Below, in pieces: positions 1 to 7,581 of a stretch of DNA of 14,344 nt. Origin of the DNA: Sulfurimonas sp. (GTDB lineage: Bacteria > Campylobacterota > Campylobacteria > Campylobacterales > Sulfurimonadaceae); NCBI GenBank assembly GCA_022712845.1, contig JAFLJV010000240.1, forward strand, positions 1-14,344, written 5' to 3'. Both the position numbers and the translations under genes were made by a program. The notes below the pieces were generated by a model. That model made no database searches, was not told the DNA's origin, and was given only the letters and a program-made list of their open reading frames with translations. The stretch's first letter is position 1, and each line of letters begins with the position of its first letter.

Positions 1-555
1 ATAGATGAGGGTGGTGGAGCTTTTTATGGTCCTAAAATTGATATAAAGATAACTGACGCAATTGGTCGTGAGTGGCAATGTGGTACAATACAACTAGACT
101 TTAACTTACCAGAGCGTTTTAAGCTTGAATATAATAGCGAAGAGAATGATAAAATTCAGCCCGTTATGATTCATAGAGCAATTTTAGGTTCGTTTGAGCG
201 TTTTATTGGTATATTAACGGAACATTATGCTGGAGAGTTTCCAATGTTTATCGCTCCAACTCAAGTTGCGATAGTTCCTATAGCTGAACCACACAATGTT
301 TACGCTAAAGAATTATCAGACAAGTTGATAGATTTAGGAGCAGATAGTGAAATCTACTCTAAAAATGATTCTTTAAATAAAAGAATTAGAATAGCAGAAA
401 AAACAAAAGTACCTATGCTTATAGTGATAGGTGATGAAGAGGTTGAAGGTAAAACAGTTGCAGTTCGCGACCGTAGAACTAGAGAGCAATATAACTTAAG
501 CGAAGAGGAATTCTTAAAGCTTATACAAACTAAAATAAATGAGGTAAATTTTTGA
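1..555 (+). CDS. thrS: Threonyl-tRNA synthetase, C-terminal part (5' end outside window)
   Basis: ThrRS charges tRNA-Thr with threonine in the cytosol. The reading frame is open from base 1, so the 184 residues visible are the C-terminal part of a protein normally about 600-640 residues long. The segment reads [11 protein letters not shown], then [12 protein letters not shown], then [17 protein letters not shown], which is class II synthetase motif 3. The His at nt 172-174 matches the third zinc ligand of ThrRS (His511 in E. coli). The rest, from about nt 240 ([16 protein letters not shown]), is the anticodon-binding domain. It ends in TGA at 553-555, overlapping the TTG start of infC by 4 nt, so the two genes are probably translationally coupled. 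The first in-frame ATG inside the window (166) is internal and not a start. Confidence 0.97.
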   Translation: MDEGGGAFYGPKIDIKITDAIGREWQCGTIQLDFNLPERFKLEYNSEENDKIQPVMIHRAILGSFERFIGILTEHYAGEFPMFIAPTQVAIVPIAEPHNVYAKELSDKLIDLGADSEIYSKNDSLNKRIRIAEKTKVPMLIVIGDEEVEGKTVAVRDRRTREQYNLSEEEFLKLIQTKINEVNF

Positions 556-1070
556 GTAGAAAAGACCGTGTCATAATGAATGACGATATTCAAGCAGAAG
601 AAGTGCGTTGTAATGTAGATGGAGGAGAATCTTTAGGAATTATTTCTATTGATGAAGCTATGGAAAAAGCAAATGAGCTTAATTTGGATATTGTTTTAAT
701 AGCTCCAGATGCAAAGCCACCTGTTGCAAAAATCATGGATTATGGTAAGTATAGATACCAAGAAGAGAAGAAACAAAAAGAGCAAAGAAAAAATCAGGTT
801 AAAATCGTTGTAAAAGAGATAAAACTATCTGTTAAAATTGCTGAAAATGATGTAGCCTATAAAGTTAAACACGCAAGAGAATTCTTAGAAAAAGGATTTC
901 ATGTAAAATTTCGTGTTTTCTTAAGAGGTCGTGAAATGGCAAATCCTGAAGCTGGAAAAGCTGTACTTCTAAGAGTTTGGCCAATGGTTGAAGATTTAGG
1001 AACTATGGAAAAACCACCAAGGTTTGAAGGTCGTTACTACAATATGTATGTACTACCTAATAAAAAATAA
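552..1070 (+). CDS. infC: Translation initiation factor IF-3
   Basis: IF3 binds the 30S subunit, enforces start-codon and initiator-tRNA selection and keeps 50S away. The 172-residue length is normal. The N-domain (about 1-80) contains [28 protein letters not shown], given here only as positions 36-63, followed by the lysine-rich linker (about residues 65-80). The C-domain (about 85-172) contains [23 protein letters not shown] residues and FLRGREM. I chose the TTG at 552-554 because GAGG lies at 541-544 at proper spacing, and because Campylobacterota IF3 proteins start a few residues before the NDDI segment. The first ATG is at codon 9. The gene overlaps thrS (TTGA). No rpmI or rplT follows; the next gene is convergent and only 2 bp away. 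A TTG start on this gene may allow IF3 to repress its own translation, as the AUU start does in E. coli (inference). Confidence 0.96.
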   Translation: MSRKDRVIMNDDIQAEEVRCNVDGGESLGIISIDEAMEKANELNLDIVLIAPDAKPPVAKIMDYGKYRYQEEKKQKEQRKNQVKIVVKEIKLSVKIAENDVAYKVKHAREFLEKGFHVKFRVFLRGREMANPEAGKAVLLRVWPMVEDLGTMEKPPRFEGRYYNMYVLPNKK

Positions 1071-1083
1071 GATTATTTTTTTA
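1061..1083. terminator. AT-only inverted repeat between convergent infC and cusA
   Basis: The ends of infC and cusA are 2 bp apart. Across the junction lies a near-perfect inverted repeat: TAAAAAATAA at 1061-1070, GA as centre, and TTATTTTTTTA at 1073-1083. Each strand therefore ends in an A-run followed by a T-run, the layout of a weak bidirectional terminator. The stem has no GC pairs, so efficiency is doubtful. Confidence 0.35.
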
Positions 1084-4000
1084 GTTTAGCTTTTGCATAT
1101 ATCTCAAATAATATAGGGATAATTACAAGACTTAATACTGCTGAACTAACAACCCCACCAATCATCGGTGCAGCAATTCGCTGCATCACTTCACTTCCAA
1201 CTCCATCTATGTACATAATTGGTAAAAGTCCAGCTAAAATCGCAAATACCGTCATAAGTTTTGGTCTTACTCTAGCAACAGCACCCTCATAAATAGCACC
1301 ATTTAACTCTTTTAATCCAAATTTTTCTTTATACTTATCTTTAGCTTCTTTAAGTGCTTCTTGTAAGTAAACTATCATAACTATAGCTGTCTCAGCTGCA
1401 ACTCCAAGCAGGGCTAAAAAGCCAACTATAACAGCGATAGATATATTAAAATCAAGCATATCTATGTAAAGTAGTCCACCCAAAAGAGCAAAAGGAAGAG
1501 TGAAAAATACTATAAGTGTTGGAGCTAACTCTTTTAAGGCTAAGAAGATAAGAATTAAGATAAGAATTAAAACAGCTGGAACTATCCATACTATTTTTTG
1601 CATTGCAGAGTCTAAATACTCACTTTGTCCAGCCCATTCTATATAGTAACCAGACGGTAATTTCACTTTTTTAAGTAACTCTTTAGCACCAACTTTATAT
1701 TCAGATGCACTGATTTTCTCTTTTGGAGTTATATATACAAATGTAACAGGAGATGCCATCTCACTTTTAATTACAGAAGCACTCTCTTTATAAGTGATAT
1801 CTGCAAAAGTTTTTAGAGGGATAAATCCAAGAGAGGTTTTTATATCAATTTCTCCAATACTATGTATACTTCTTCTCTCTTCATCTTCATAACGCAAAGT
1901 GATAGGATATCTCTCTAGTCCTTTATATATAGTTGATATTTTCATACCACCAATAGCAGAAGATACATAATCTAAAAGGTAGTTTTTTGTGATATTATAT
2001 CTTTTAAGAGCCTCTTCATTTAGGTTTATATCTATATAATACCCAGCACTGGCTTGATCCGCAAACACGGACATAGTTTTATCATACCCTCTTAAAACAC
2101 TCTCTATCTCTTTAGCATACTTTTGTAATCCATCTGCATCTTTACCATAGAGTTTAATACCAAGAGGTGTTCTGATTCCACTTAGTAGCATATCTATTCG
2201 CCCTCTAATTGGATAGGTCCAAGAGTTAATTAACCCTGGAATTTGTAGAGACTCTTCCATCTCATCCATAAGTTTTTTATATGTCATTCCCTCTCTCCAC
2301 TCACTTTGAGGTTTAAAGGTGATAATAGTCTCAATCATTCCAAGTGGAGCAGGGTCAGTTGCACTATTTGCACGACCACCTTTTCCAAATACTGTAGCAA
2401 CTTCTGGGAAACTTTTAAGTATAGCATCTGTTTTTTGAGTTAAAATTTTACTTTGATCAACACTAATTCCATAAGGAGTAACAGGCATATACATAAGGCT
2501 TTGTTCATTTAGTGGAGGCATAAATTCCCATTTTTGGTTTTGATAAAGCGGGTACATATAACCAAGTGATGCTACAACAGCAATAAGTACAAGGTATTTA
2601 AATTTTAAACCATAAACAATGATAGGGTAATATAACCATATAAAAAAACGGTTAATTGGATTTTTTTGCTCACTTAAAATCTTTCCTCTTACAAAATAAA
2701 GCATTAAAACTGGTACTAAAGTTATAGATAAAATTGCCCCAGCCATCATGGCAAAAGTTTTTGTAAATGCTAGAGGAGTAAAGAGTAAACCCTCTTGTCC
2801 AGAGAGAGCAAAGATAGGTAAAAAAGATACAATAACTAAAGAAAGTGCAAAAAAGATTGGGCGACCAACAACTTTTGCAGATGAGCTTATAACCTCATAT
2901 CTTTCTTCTTTTGTTAATCCTCTACCTATTTTAGTCTTTTTTTTTATGATACCTTTATGAGCATTTTCTATCATAACAATAGTAGCATCAACCATCGCTC
3001 CAATGGCAATAGCTATACCACCTAAACTCATAATATTTGAGCCAATTCCAAAGAGTTTCATAAGTAAAAAAGTGGAGCCAATAGTAAGAGGTAAAACAAT
3101 TAAAACAATTATAGATGAGCGAAGATGCATTAAAAACAGAGCAATGATGATGATAACAATAATACTCTCTTCTATAAGTGTAGTTTTTAAAGTATCTACA
3201 GCTTTTTGAATTAAATCAGAGCGATTATAAACTTCGATAACTTCAACATCATCAATTTTTAACTCACTCATTTTTTGCTCAATACGCTTTATACTGCTAA
3301 ATACATCTTCACCGTATCTAAGCATAACAATCCCACCAACAACTTCACCCTTACCATTTAAATCAGCCATACCACGACGAGCTGCTGGAACTAATTCAAC
3401 TCTTGCTAAGTCTCCTATACTTACAGGAATATTTGCTTTTGTTGTTACAACAAGATTTCTAATCTCATCTAAATCTTTTATATATCCTTTTGCTTGAACC
3501 ATCCATTCATAACCATTTTGTATAATGATTCGTCCACCAGTATCGTTGTTGTTAGCTTTTAAAACTTTTGAGATATCAGTAATACTTAAGTTATAACGAA
3601 CTAAAGTATCATTTTTAAGAGTTACCTGATAAGTTGGTACAAAACCACCGATGGAAGCAACTTCACTAACTCCATCTACACCCAAAAGAGCATATTTATA
3701 GTAGTAGTCTTGTATGGTTCTAAGCTCACTTAGATTTTTAGTTTTTGAAGTAAGTGCATACTGGTAAACCCAACCAACACCACTTGCATCTGGACCTAGA
3801 TTCGCTGTCATAGAGTTAGGTAGCTGAGAACTCATAGAAGCTAACTGTTCAAGAACACGGGTTCTTGCCCAGTAAAGATCAGTACCTTCTTTGAAGATTA
3901 TATATATTAGTGCATTTTCATAAGTTGAATAACCTCGAACAGTCTCAATATTTGCAATAGAGAGAAATTGAGATACTAAAGGATATGTTCCTTGATCTTC

Positions 4001-4183
4001 TATGATTTCAGGACTCTGTCCTGCCCAATTTACTTGAACAATTACTTGTGGAGGAGACAAATCTGGAATAGCATCAAGAGGTGTGTTTTTAACACTCCAA
4101 ATAGATGCTCCAATGAGAAAAAATGTTGCCATTAAGATTAAAAAGCGATTTTTAATACTAAATGATATAATATTTTCAATCAT
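1073..4183 (-). CDS. cusA: CusA-type Cu(I)/Ag(I) efflux RND transporter
   Basis: This is an inner-membrane heavy-metal efflux RND pump (HME-RND), proton driven, which works with CusB and an outer-membrane channel. Its 1036 residues are full length. It starts MIENIISFSIKNRF, with TM1 at about 13-30, and has further TM clusters at about 340-500 and 865-1030. Three methionines match the E. coli CusA metal triad with almost the same spacing: M566 (YMP), M616 (PLGM) and M665 (RIDM) against M573, M623 and M672. This favours Cu/Ag over the Zn/Co/Ni pump CzcA. Likely proton-relay residues are D399 (GAMVDA), E931 (GVAAET) and K975 (RVRPK). The ATG at 4183 lies 9 bp after the cusB stop. It is the last gene of a minus-strand operon that begins at 6775 and is convergent with infC. 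No frameshift was seen. Confidence 0.95.
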   Translation of the reverse strand: MIENIISFSIKNRFLILMATFFLIGASIWSVKNTPLDAIPDLSPPQVIVQVNWAGQSPEIIEDQGTYPLVSQFLSIANIETVRGYSTYENALIYIIFKEGTDLYWARTRVLEQLASMSSQLPNSMTANLGPDASGVGWVYQYALTSKTKNLSELRTIQDYYYKYALLGVDGVSEVASIGGFVPTYQVTLKNDTLVRYNLSITDISKVLKANNNDTGGRIIIQNGYEWMVQAKGYIKDLDEIRNLVVTTKANIPVSIGDLARVELVPAARRGMADLNGKGEVVGGIVMLRYGEDVFSSIKRIEQKMSELKIDDVEVIEVYNRSDLIQKAVDTLKTTLIEESIIVIIIIALFLMHLRSSIIVLIVLPLTIGSTFLLMKLFGIGSNIMSLGGIAIAIGAMVDATIVMIENAHKGIIKKKTKIGRGLTKEERYEVISSSAKVVGRPIFFALSLVIVSFLPIFALSGQEGLLFTPLAFTKTFAMMAGAILSITLVPVLMLYFVRGKILSEQKNPINRFFIWLYYPIIVYGLKFKYLVLIAVVASLGYMYPLYQNQKWEFMPPLNEQSLMYMPVTPYGISVDQSKILTQKTDAILKSFPEVATVFGKGGRANSATDPAPLGMIETIITFKPQSEWREGMTYKKLMDEMEESLQIPGLINSWTYPIRGRIDMLLSGIRTPLGIKLYGKDADGLQKYAKEIESVLRGYDKTMSVFADQASAGYYIDINLNEEALKRYNITKNYLLDYVSSAIGGMKISTIYKGLERYPITLRYEDEERRSIHSIGEIDIKTSLGFIPLKTFADITYKESASVIKSEMASPVTFVYITPKEKISASEYKVGAKELLKKVKLPSGYYIEWAGQSEYLDSAMQKIVWIVPAVLILILILIFLALKELAPTLIVFFTLPFALLGGLLYIDMLDFNISIAVIVGFLALLGVAAETAIVMIVYLQEALKEAKDKYKEKFGLKELNGAIYEGAVARVRPKLMTVFAILAGLLPIMYIDGVGSEVMQRIAAPMIGGVVSSAVLSLVIIPILFEIYAKAKLKK

Positions 4184-4192
4184 AATAAATTC

Positions 4193-5188
4193 TTAGTACA
4201 GACCATTAATTTGTGCATCACTATCCATCATAAATAGTGCATTATTTACAACTTCATCACCTTTTTTAAGTCCACTTTTTATGATGTAGGTATTTGGATT
4301 TAAAACTTCTACACTCACTTCTAAAGGCTCATATTCTCCCTCGTACTCTCCAGTAACAAACACATAAAATGTAGAATTTTTTCTTATAACTGCTGTTACT
4401 GGTAGAGTTAGATAACTTTGCAGTGGGGAGTGCATTTTGATAGTTGCGTACATTCCTGGTTTTAAGAGATGTTTAGAGTTATCAACTTCAAGTCTTAGTG
4501 TAAAGCTTTCTTCTTTTGGATTAAGCTCTGGATATAGTTGGATTTTTTTTGCTTGAAATTCTTTAGAGTAAGCAGAAGTAGTAACTATAAATTTTTTAAT
4601 ATTTTTTAAATCACTTAGTTGATCTTGATGAATTTTAACTTCTACCCAAACTTTATCAAGGTTAACAATTTTAAAAAGTGATTTTTTTTCATTAAATGCA
4701 GAATTATTATTTATAGATTTTTTAAATACATAACCATCTGCTGGAGACACTATGGTTGTAAAAGGTGATGTTTTTAGATGAGTACTTATACTGTTTATCT
4801 CTGATGCTAAAACATTTAAAAGTGAGAGCTTTTCTTTTGAGCTATATAACATAATTTTATTAGGTCTAGATTTTGTATACTTGATAGTGTTTAAATAATC
4901 ATCTTTTGCTTTTAGAACTTTAGGGGAGTAAACTTTTACTAACTTATCACCTTTTTTTACTCTCTTATAAGTGGTATTTACATAAAGTTTTTCTACATAT
5001 CCACCAAATCTTGGAGTAACATCATAAACTCTTGATTCATCAACCGCTACAAAGCCGTAACTTTTTATTTTTTTGGCAATATTGACTTTTTTTACCTTTA
5101 TGGTTTGTACATTAAATAGTTGTTCAACAGTTACTTGTTTTGCAAAAGAGATTGTAAATGCAAGAGCTAGTATAAGTAAAAATCTCAT
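4193..5188 (-). CDS. cusB: CusB-type periplasmic adaptor (membrane fusion protein)
   Basis: This adaptor links CusA to the outer-membrane channel and may hand it metal. It has 331 residues. A signal peptide covers about 1-16 (MRFLLILALAFTISFA). The first lipoyl half-motif is PRFGGYVEKLYVN at 59-71, a helical hairpin region covers about 80-135, and the second lipoyl half-motif is IVSPADGYVF at 146-155. Beta-barrel and membrane-proximal domains follow to the end (ALFMMDSDAQINGLY). The lipoyl and end motifs are those of the CusB subfamily. It is shorter than E. coli CusB (407 aa), and its mature N-terminus has no methionines, so the Met21/36/38 copper site known from E. coli is absent. Its ATG overlaps the stop of the upstream channel gene (ATGA, 5185-5188), so translation is probably coupled. 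That coupling would be weakened by the TGA inside the upstream gene. Confidence 0.93.
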   Translation of the reverse strand: MRFLLILALAFTISFAKQVTVEQLFNVQTIKVKKVNIAKKIKSYGFVAVDESRVYDVTPRFGGYVEKLYVNTTYKRVKKGDKLVKVYSPKVLKAKDDYLNTIKYTKSRPNKIMLYSSKEKLSLLNVLASEINSISTHLKTSPFTTIVSPADGYVFKKSINNNSAFNEKKSLFKIVNLDKVWVEVKIHQDQLSDLKNIKKFIVTTSAYSKEFQAKKIQLYPELNPKEESFTLRLEVDNSKHLLKPGMYATIKMHSPLQSYLTLPVTAVIRKNSTFYVFVTGEYEGEYEPLEVSVEVLNPNTYIIKSGLKKGDEVVNNALFMMDSDAQINGLY

Positions 5189-6378
5189 TTTAATTCTCCT
5201 ATAAGTGCATCTAAGTGAGCTGTATATTTATGATACGCAGCAACAGAGTTTATACTTTGTTCATCTAAAATTAATTTTTTCTCTAGTATTTGAGTATAAA
5301 CAAAAAGCTCTGCTCCATTTTTTACAGAGGTTGAGCTTAAATCAGCCATATGTTGGATTTGAGGTAAGCTCTCTTTATTTATAATGTTATATATTCTATA
5401 TGAGTCTTTTAGATTTGCGTACATAGTAGAAATCTTAGAATTTAGATGATTTTTAAAATCAACTGCCTCACTTTTATAAGATAGTGCCGTTTTTCTTGAG
5501 ATTTGTTCTTTAGAGTTTTGGGTTCCATATATTGGCAAAGAGAAACCAACACCAATATTTACATAGTCTTTAAAATTATCACGGTAGTAATAACCAACTT
5601 GAATAGACGGGTCAATATTTTTAGCTCATTTTTTTATATCTATATCTGCATTTGCCACTTTAACTGATGCTTCTTTTATTTGATAAGATTTGTTTGATGG
5701 TATATGATTTAGGTAGTATTGTATCTCTTTAGGCTTATTCATTTGTAAATCTAAACTCATTTGTGTTACATCTAAAGCACTTAAATAGGAAATTTTTTTA
5801 TATAAAGCCTCTAAGATAGCAGATAGTTTACTTTTTTTGATTTTTAGCTGTGATAGAGTAAGTTCTGCTGACATTAAACCCATGTGAGCTGAGGTATCAC
5901 TTATGTTGTATGCTGCATATAGTTCAATGTTTTGTTTGATAAGTGAGAGATACTCGTTCGTAATACTAAGTTGTTGCTCCACTTGCCAAATATTATAAGC
6001 AGATAGTTTAATCTCTTTAACAAGAGTGATTTTTACCTCTTGTAAAGACATATCTAACTTATGTTTTTTTGCTAAAACTTTTTTGCCGTTCGCATCTCTT
6101 TTTCCAAAATATGGAATCTTTTGTTTAAAGTTAAGTGAGGTAAACTGCATAGGTTCTATTGAGCGATTGCTTATATCGTTAAGTTGTATATCACTTATGC
6201 TCAAAGATAGAGTAGGATCTGAGAAGTTTTTTGTTATTTCGTACTCATCATCAATAGCATTTAGTTTATGTTCTATAGTATTTAATGATAAGTGAGAGCT
6301 TTTTGCATTCTCTATAAGTGACTCAAGTGAAGAGGCATTTATAAAGATTGGTAAAAGTAAAATAATAAAAAACTTCAT
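5185..6378 (-). pseudogene. TolC/CusC-like outer-membrane efflux protein, interrupted by an in-frame TGA
   Basis: This is the outer-membrane channel expected of a tripartite Cus pump (outer membrane efflux protein family). Reading from ATG at 6378, a signal peptide (MKFFIILLLPIFINA) is followed by family features such as LNFKQKIPYFGKR near residues 82-94 and long helical segments. After 250 codons (ending ADIDIKK) there is TGA at 5628-5626. The same frame then continues without a shift: AKNIDPSIQVGYYYRDNF, then GVGFSLPIYGTQNS, and on to a stop at 5185. Joined, it would be about 397 residues, normal for the family. One base change (from TGG, CGA, AGA, GGA, TTA or TCA) explains the break. I chose ATG 6378 over TTG 6384 because AAGG lies about 7 nt upstream and the signal peptide starts cleanly. 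It could be a true nonsense mutation, programmed readthrough, or a base-call error. Confidence 0.88.
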
Positions 6379-6394
6379 TGTCAAACCTTCTCGT

Positions 6395-6775
6395 TTATAT
6401 ATTTACAGAACTTTTAACTCTAACTTTTCGACCCTCTTTAGGTGTTATAAAGATATGTAGTTGCCATGTTCCACCCATAGAAAAATGTATATTTGCTTCA
6501 TATTTACCACCACCAAGTTTTTTAGTTGCATTTTTAGTTTCCATATAAGGCATACCTGGCATTGCTGGCATAAATGCTTTTACAGTAACTTTTGCATCAT
6601 GGTATTTTTTATTTGAAAGTGAAAGAGTTATTTTGTTACTACCAGAAATTAGAGGTTTCTCTGAACTTATAGTAACTTTTGTAGTTCTTGATTTTGCAAT
6701 TTTTTCAAATGCTGCTCCTTGAAGCAGTGTTATACTTAAAAGAGCAAGTACAATTATCTTTAATATCATGTTCAT
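6395..6775 (-). CDS. FixH/YtkA-like Met-rich periplasmic protein, first gene of the Cus operon
   Basis: A 126-residue exported protein. The signal peptide is at about 1-21 (MNMILKIIVLALLSITLLQGA), followed by one beta-sandwich domain of the YtkA/FixH type (about 30-126). Methionines at 69, 72, 75 and 78 form an exact M-x-x-M-x-x-M-x-x-M ladder (MPAMPGMPYM). H97, M100, W104 and H107 (IHFSMGGTWQLH) give a second cluster of soft-metal ligands. The position at the head of a cusCBA-like operon suggests periplasmic Cu(I)/Ag(I) binding or delivery to the pump, in the role CusF has in E. coli (inference; it is not homologous to CusF by eye). The first ATG at 6775 has AAGGA about 6 nt upstream; an ATG two codons later is the alternative start. 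The channel gene begins 16 bp downstream. Confidence 0.8.
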   Translation of the reverse strand: MNMILKIIVLALLSITLLQGAAFEKIAKSRTTKVTISSEKPLISGSNKITLSLSNKKYHDAKVTVKAFMPAMPGMPYMETKNATKKLGGGKYEANIHFSMGGTWQLHIFITPKEGRKVRVKSSVNI

Positions 6776-6796
6776 TTTTTATCCTTAATCTTTTAT

Positions 6797-6802
6797 ATTA
6801 TA
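6797..6802 (-). promoter_or_regulatory. Putative -10 box for the Cus operon
   Basis: On the minus strand the sequence reads TATAAT, embedded in TTTATAATAT, about 22 nt before the ATG of the FixH/YtkA-like gene. Transcription would start near 6790 and give a leader of about 15 nt that just includes the AAGGA ribosome site. No good -35 is seen, which is common for sigma70 promoters in Campylobacterota. No clear metal-regulator operator was recognised in 6803-6900. Confidence 0.4.
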
Positions 6803-6933
6803 AAGTATTTACGTGCAGTCTTTGTGTAGAGAAATCTTTTTTGATTAATTGTTTTACAATATGGTAATATTAAGATAGTGAAAATTATTTAGTTAAATTA
6901 AAAAATGGATTGTTAATTGAATTTTATACTTAA

Positions 6934-7314
6934 ACAGCGGTAGTTATTATATGGTTTTTAGTTAAAGAATTTTTAAAAACTTATCTTTGGTGGTTAGTAG
7001 CATTAATCTCTAGTGTTAGAATTTCAATTTTTTTATATATATTTATGCCTGAACTATAATGGTATGTAGGATTATCAGGGTTACTACATAGTTTACTTAT
7101 TTGTGGTGGAATTATTGGAGCAAGCCAAAGAAAAAAAGAGTTTATACTACTTCTACTTTTTGTTTTAATCAAAATAATTTATGAGCAGTTTTATGGTTCT
7201 ATAAGTACTGATATCATCGATGGAGCTATAATTTTAAATGCCCATATTTATGGTGCTAGTATGGGCTTGTTTTTTGGATTATTATTTATAACTTTAAAAA
7301 AGAAACCATTTTAG
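6934..7314 (+). pseudogene. Rhombosortase (rhomboid-family protease) remnant with in-frame TAA
   Basis: A single frame from 6934 to the TAG at 7312-7314 encodes a hydrophobic protein: TAVVIIWFLVKEF, then LWWLVALISSVRISIF and MPEL, then TAA at 7057-7059, then WYVGLSGLLHSLLICGGIIG, then KIIYEQFYG, then LNAHIYGASMGLFFG. The motifs WYVGLSGLLH (catalytic Ser, codon 7075-7077) and NAHIYGA (catalytic His, codon 7243-7245) are those of rhombosortases, the intramembrane proteases that process GlyGly-CTERM proteins. The TAA sits where the family usually has a residue just before WYVGLSG, and CAA to TAA would explain it. No start codon or N-terminal transmembrane region with the usual H...N motif is visible upstream. 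A shifted frame at 6921-6944 reads ILYLNSGS and could be a frameshifted trace of it (weak). No GlyGly-CTERM substrate is seen in the window. Confidence 0.68.
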
Positions 7315-7317
7315 TAC

Positions 7318-7336
7318 ATTACACACAGTGTGTAAT
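7318..7336. promoter_or_regulatory. Palindromic operator-like site upstream of hicAB
   Basis: ATTACACACAGTGTGTAAT is a perfect 9-bp inverted repeat around one central base, about 50 bp before hicA. HicB-type antitoxins with a ribbon-helix-helix C-terminus bind palindromes in their own promoter, so this is the best candidate for the autoregulatory operator (inference). It starts 4 bp after the stop of the rhombosortase remnant. Confidence 0.55.
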
Positions 7337-7358
7337 ATATATTTAAGTTAATTGTGCG

Positions 7359-7374
7359 TATGATGTGTAACACA
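7359..7374 (+). promoter_or_regulatory. Putative hicAB -10 box and overlapping half-palindrome
   Basis: TATGAT at 7359-7364 is a plausible -10 box. It is followed directly by TGTGTAACACA (7364-7374), a 5-bp inverted repeat around one base that shares the core GTGTAA with the palindrome at 7318-7336. A repressor bound here would cover the transcription start. The hicA ribosome site AAAGGAT begins at 7374. Confidence 0.35.
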
Positions 7375-7384
7375 AAGGATAAGC

Positions 7385-7570
7385 TTGGATGCAAAAGAGG
7401 TTATTAAAATCTTAAGAAAAAATGGATTTACTTTAAAATCTAAAAAAGGTTCGCATAGTAAATTTGTAAAAGATGATAAAACTGTAATTGTTCCAGTACA
7501 TGCTAAAAAAGATATTCCAACTGGAACACTTAAAAGTATTGAGAAACAGAGTGGAATAAAGATAAAATAG
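7385..7570 (+). CDS. hicA: HicA-family toxin (mRNA interferase)
   Basis: HicA is a small double-stranded-RNA-binding-fold ribonuclease that cleaves mRNA when it is not bound by HicB. The 61 residues match the normal size. The core GSHSKF holds the catalytic histidine at residue 24, and the second half (VIVPVHAKKDIPTGTLKSI) is the usual HicA strand-helix end. I chose TTG at 7385 because AAAGGAT lies 4-5 nt upstream and the family's N-terminal helix starts here; no in-frame ATG precedes the GSH motif. The active-site residues look intact, so the toxin is probably functional. hicB follows after 11 bp, with its ribosome site overlapping the hicA stop. Confidence 0.92.
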   Translation: MDAKEVIKILRKNGFTLKSKKGSHSKFVKDDKTVIVPVHAKKDIPTGTLKSIEKQSGIKIK

Positions 7571-7581
7571 GAAGTGACGAA

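Noticed and set aside
2748..3209. Plus-strand ORFs inside cusA
   Set aside because: They are antisense shadows of the transmembrane part of an intact, well-conserved pump gene.
5185..5538. A separate small gene of 117 residues starting with TTG at 5538
   Set aside because: Its frame continues upstream without a shift through GFSLP and NIDPSIQVGYYYR to the TGA at 5626, and the joined protein is one normal channel. It has no clear ribosome site and no signal peptide.
5626..5628. TGA read as tryptophan (altered code) or selenocysteine
   Set aside because: thrS, hicB and the Ig-domain gene end in TGA, so it is a normal stop. No SECIS-like stem is evident after it, and this protein family does not use selenocysteine.
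6981..7172. Minus-strand 63-residue ORF in the gap before hicAB
   Set aside because: It lies antisense to the rhombosortase remnant and has no motif or ribosome site.
6934..7314. Intact small membrane protein starting after the TAA at 7059
   Set aside because: No ATG, GTG or TTG with a ribosome site precedes WYVGLSG in frame, and the part before the TAA continues the same protein family in the same frame, so a broken gene fits better.
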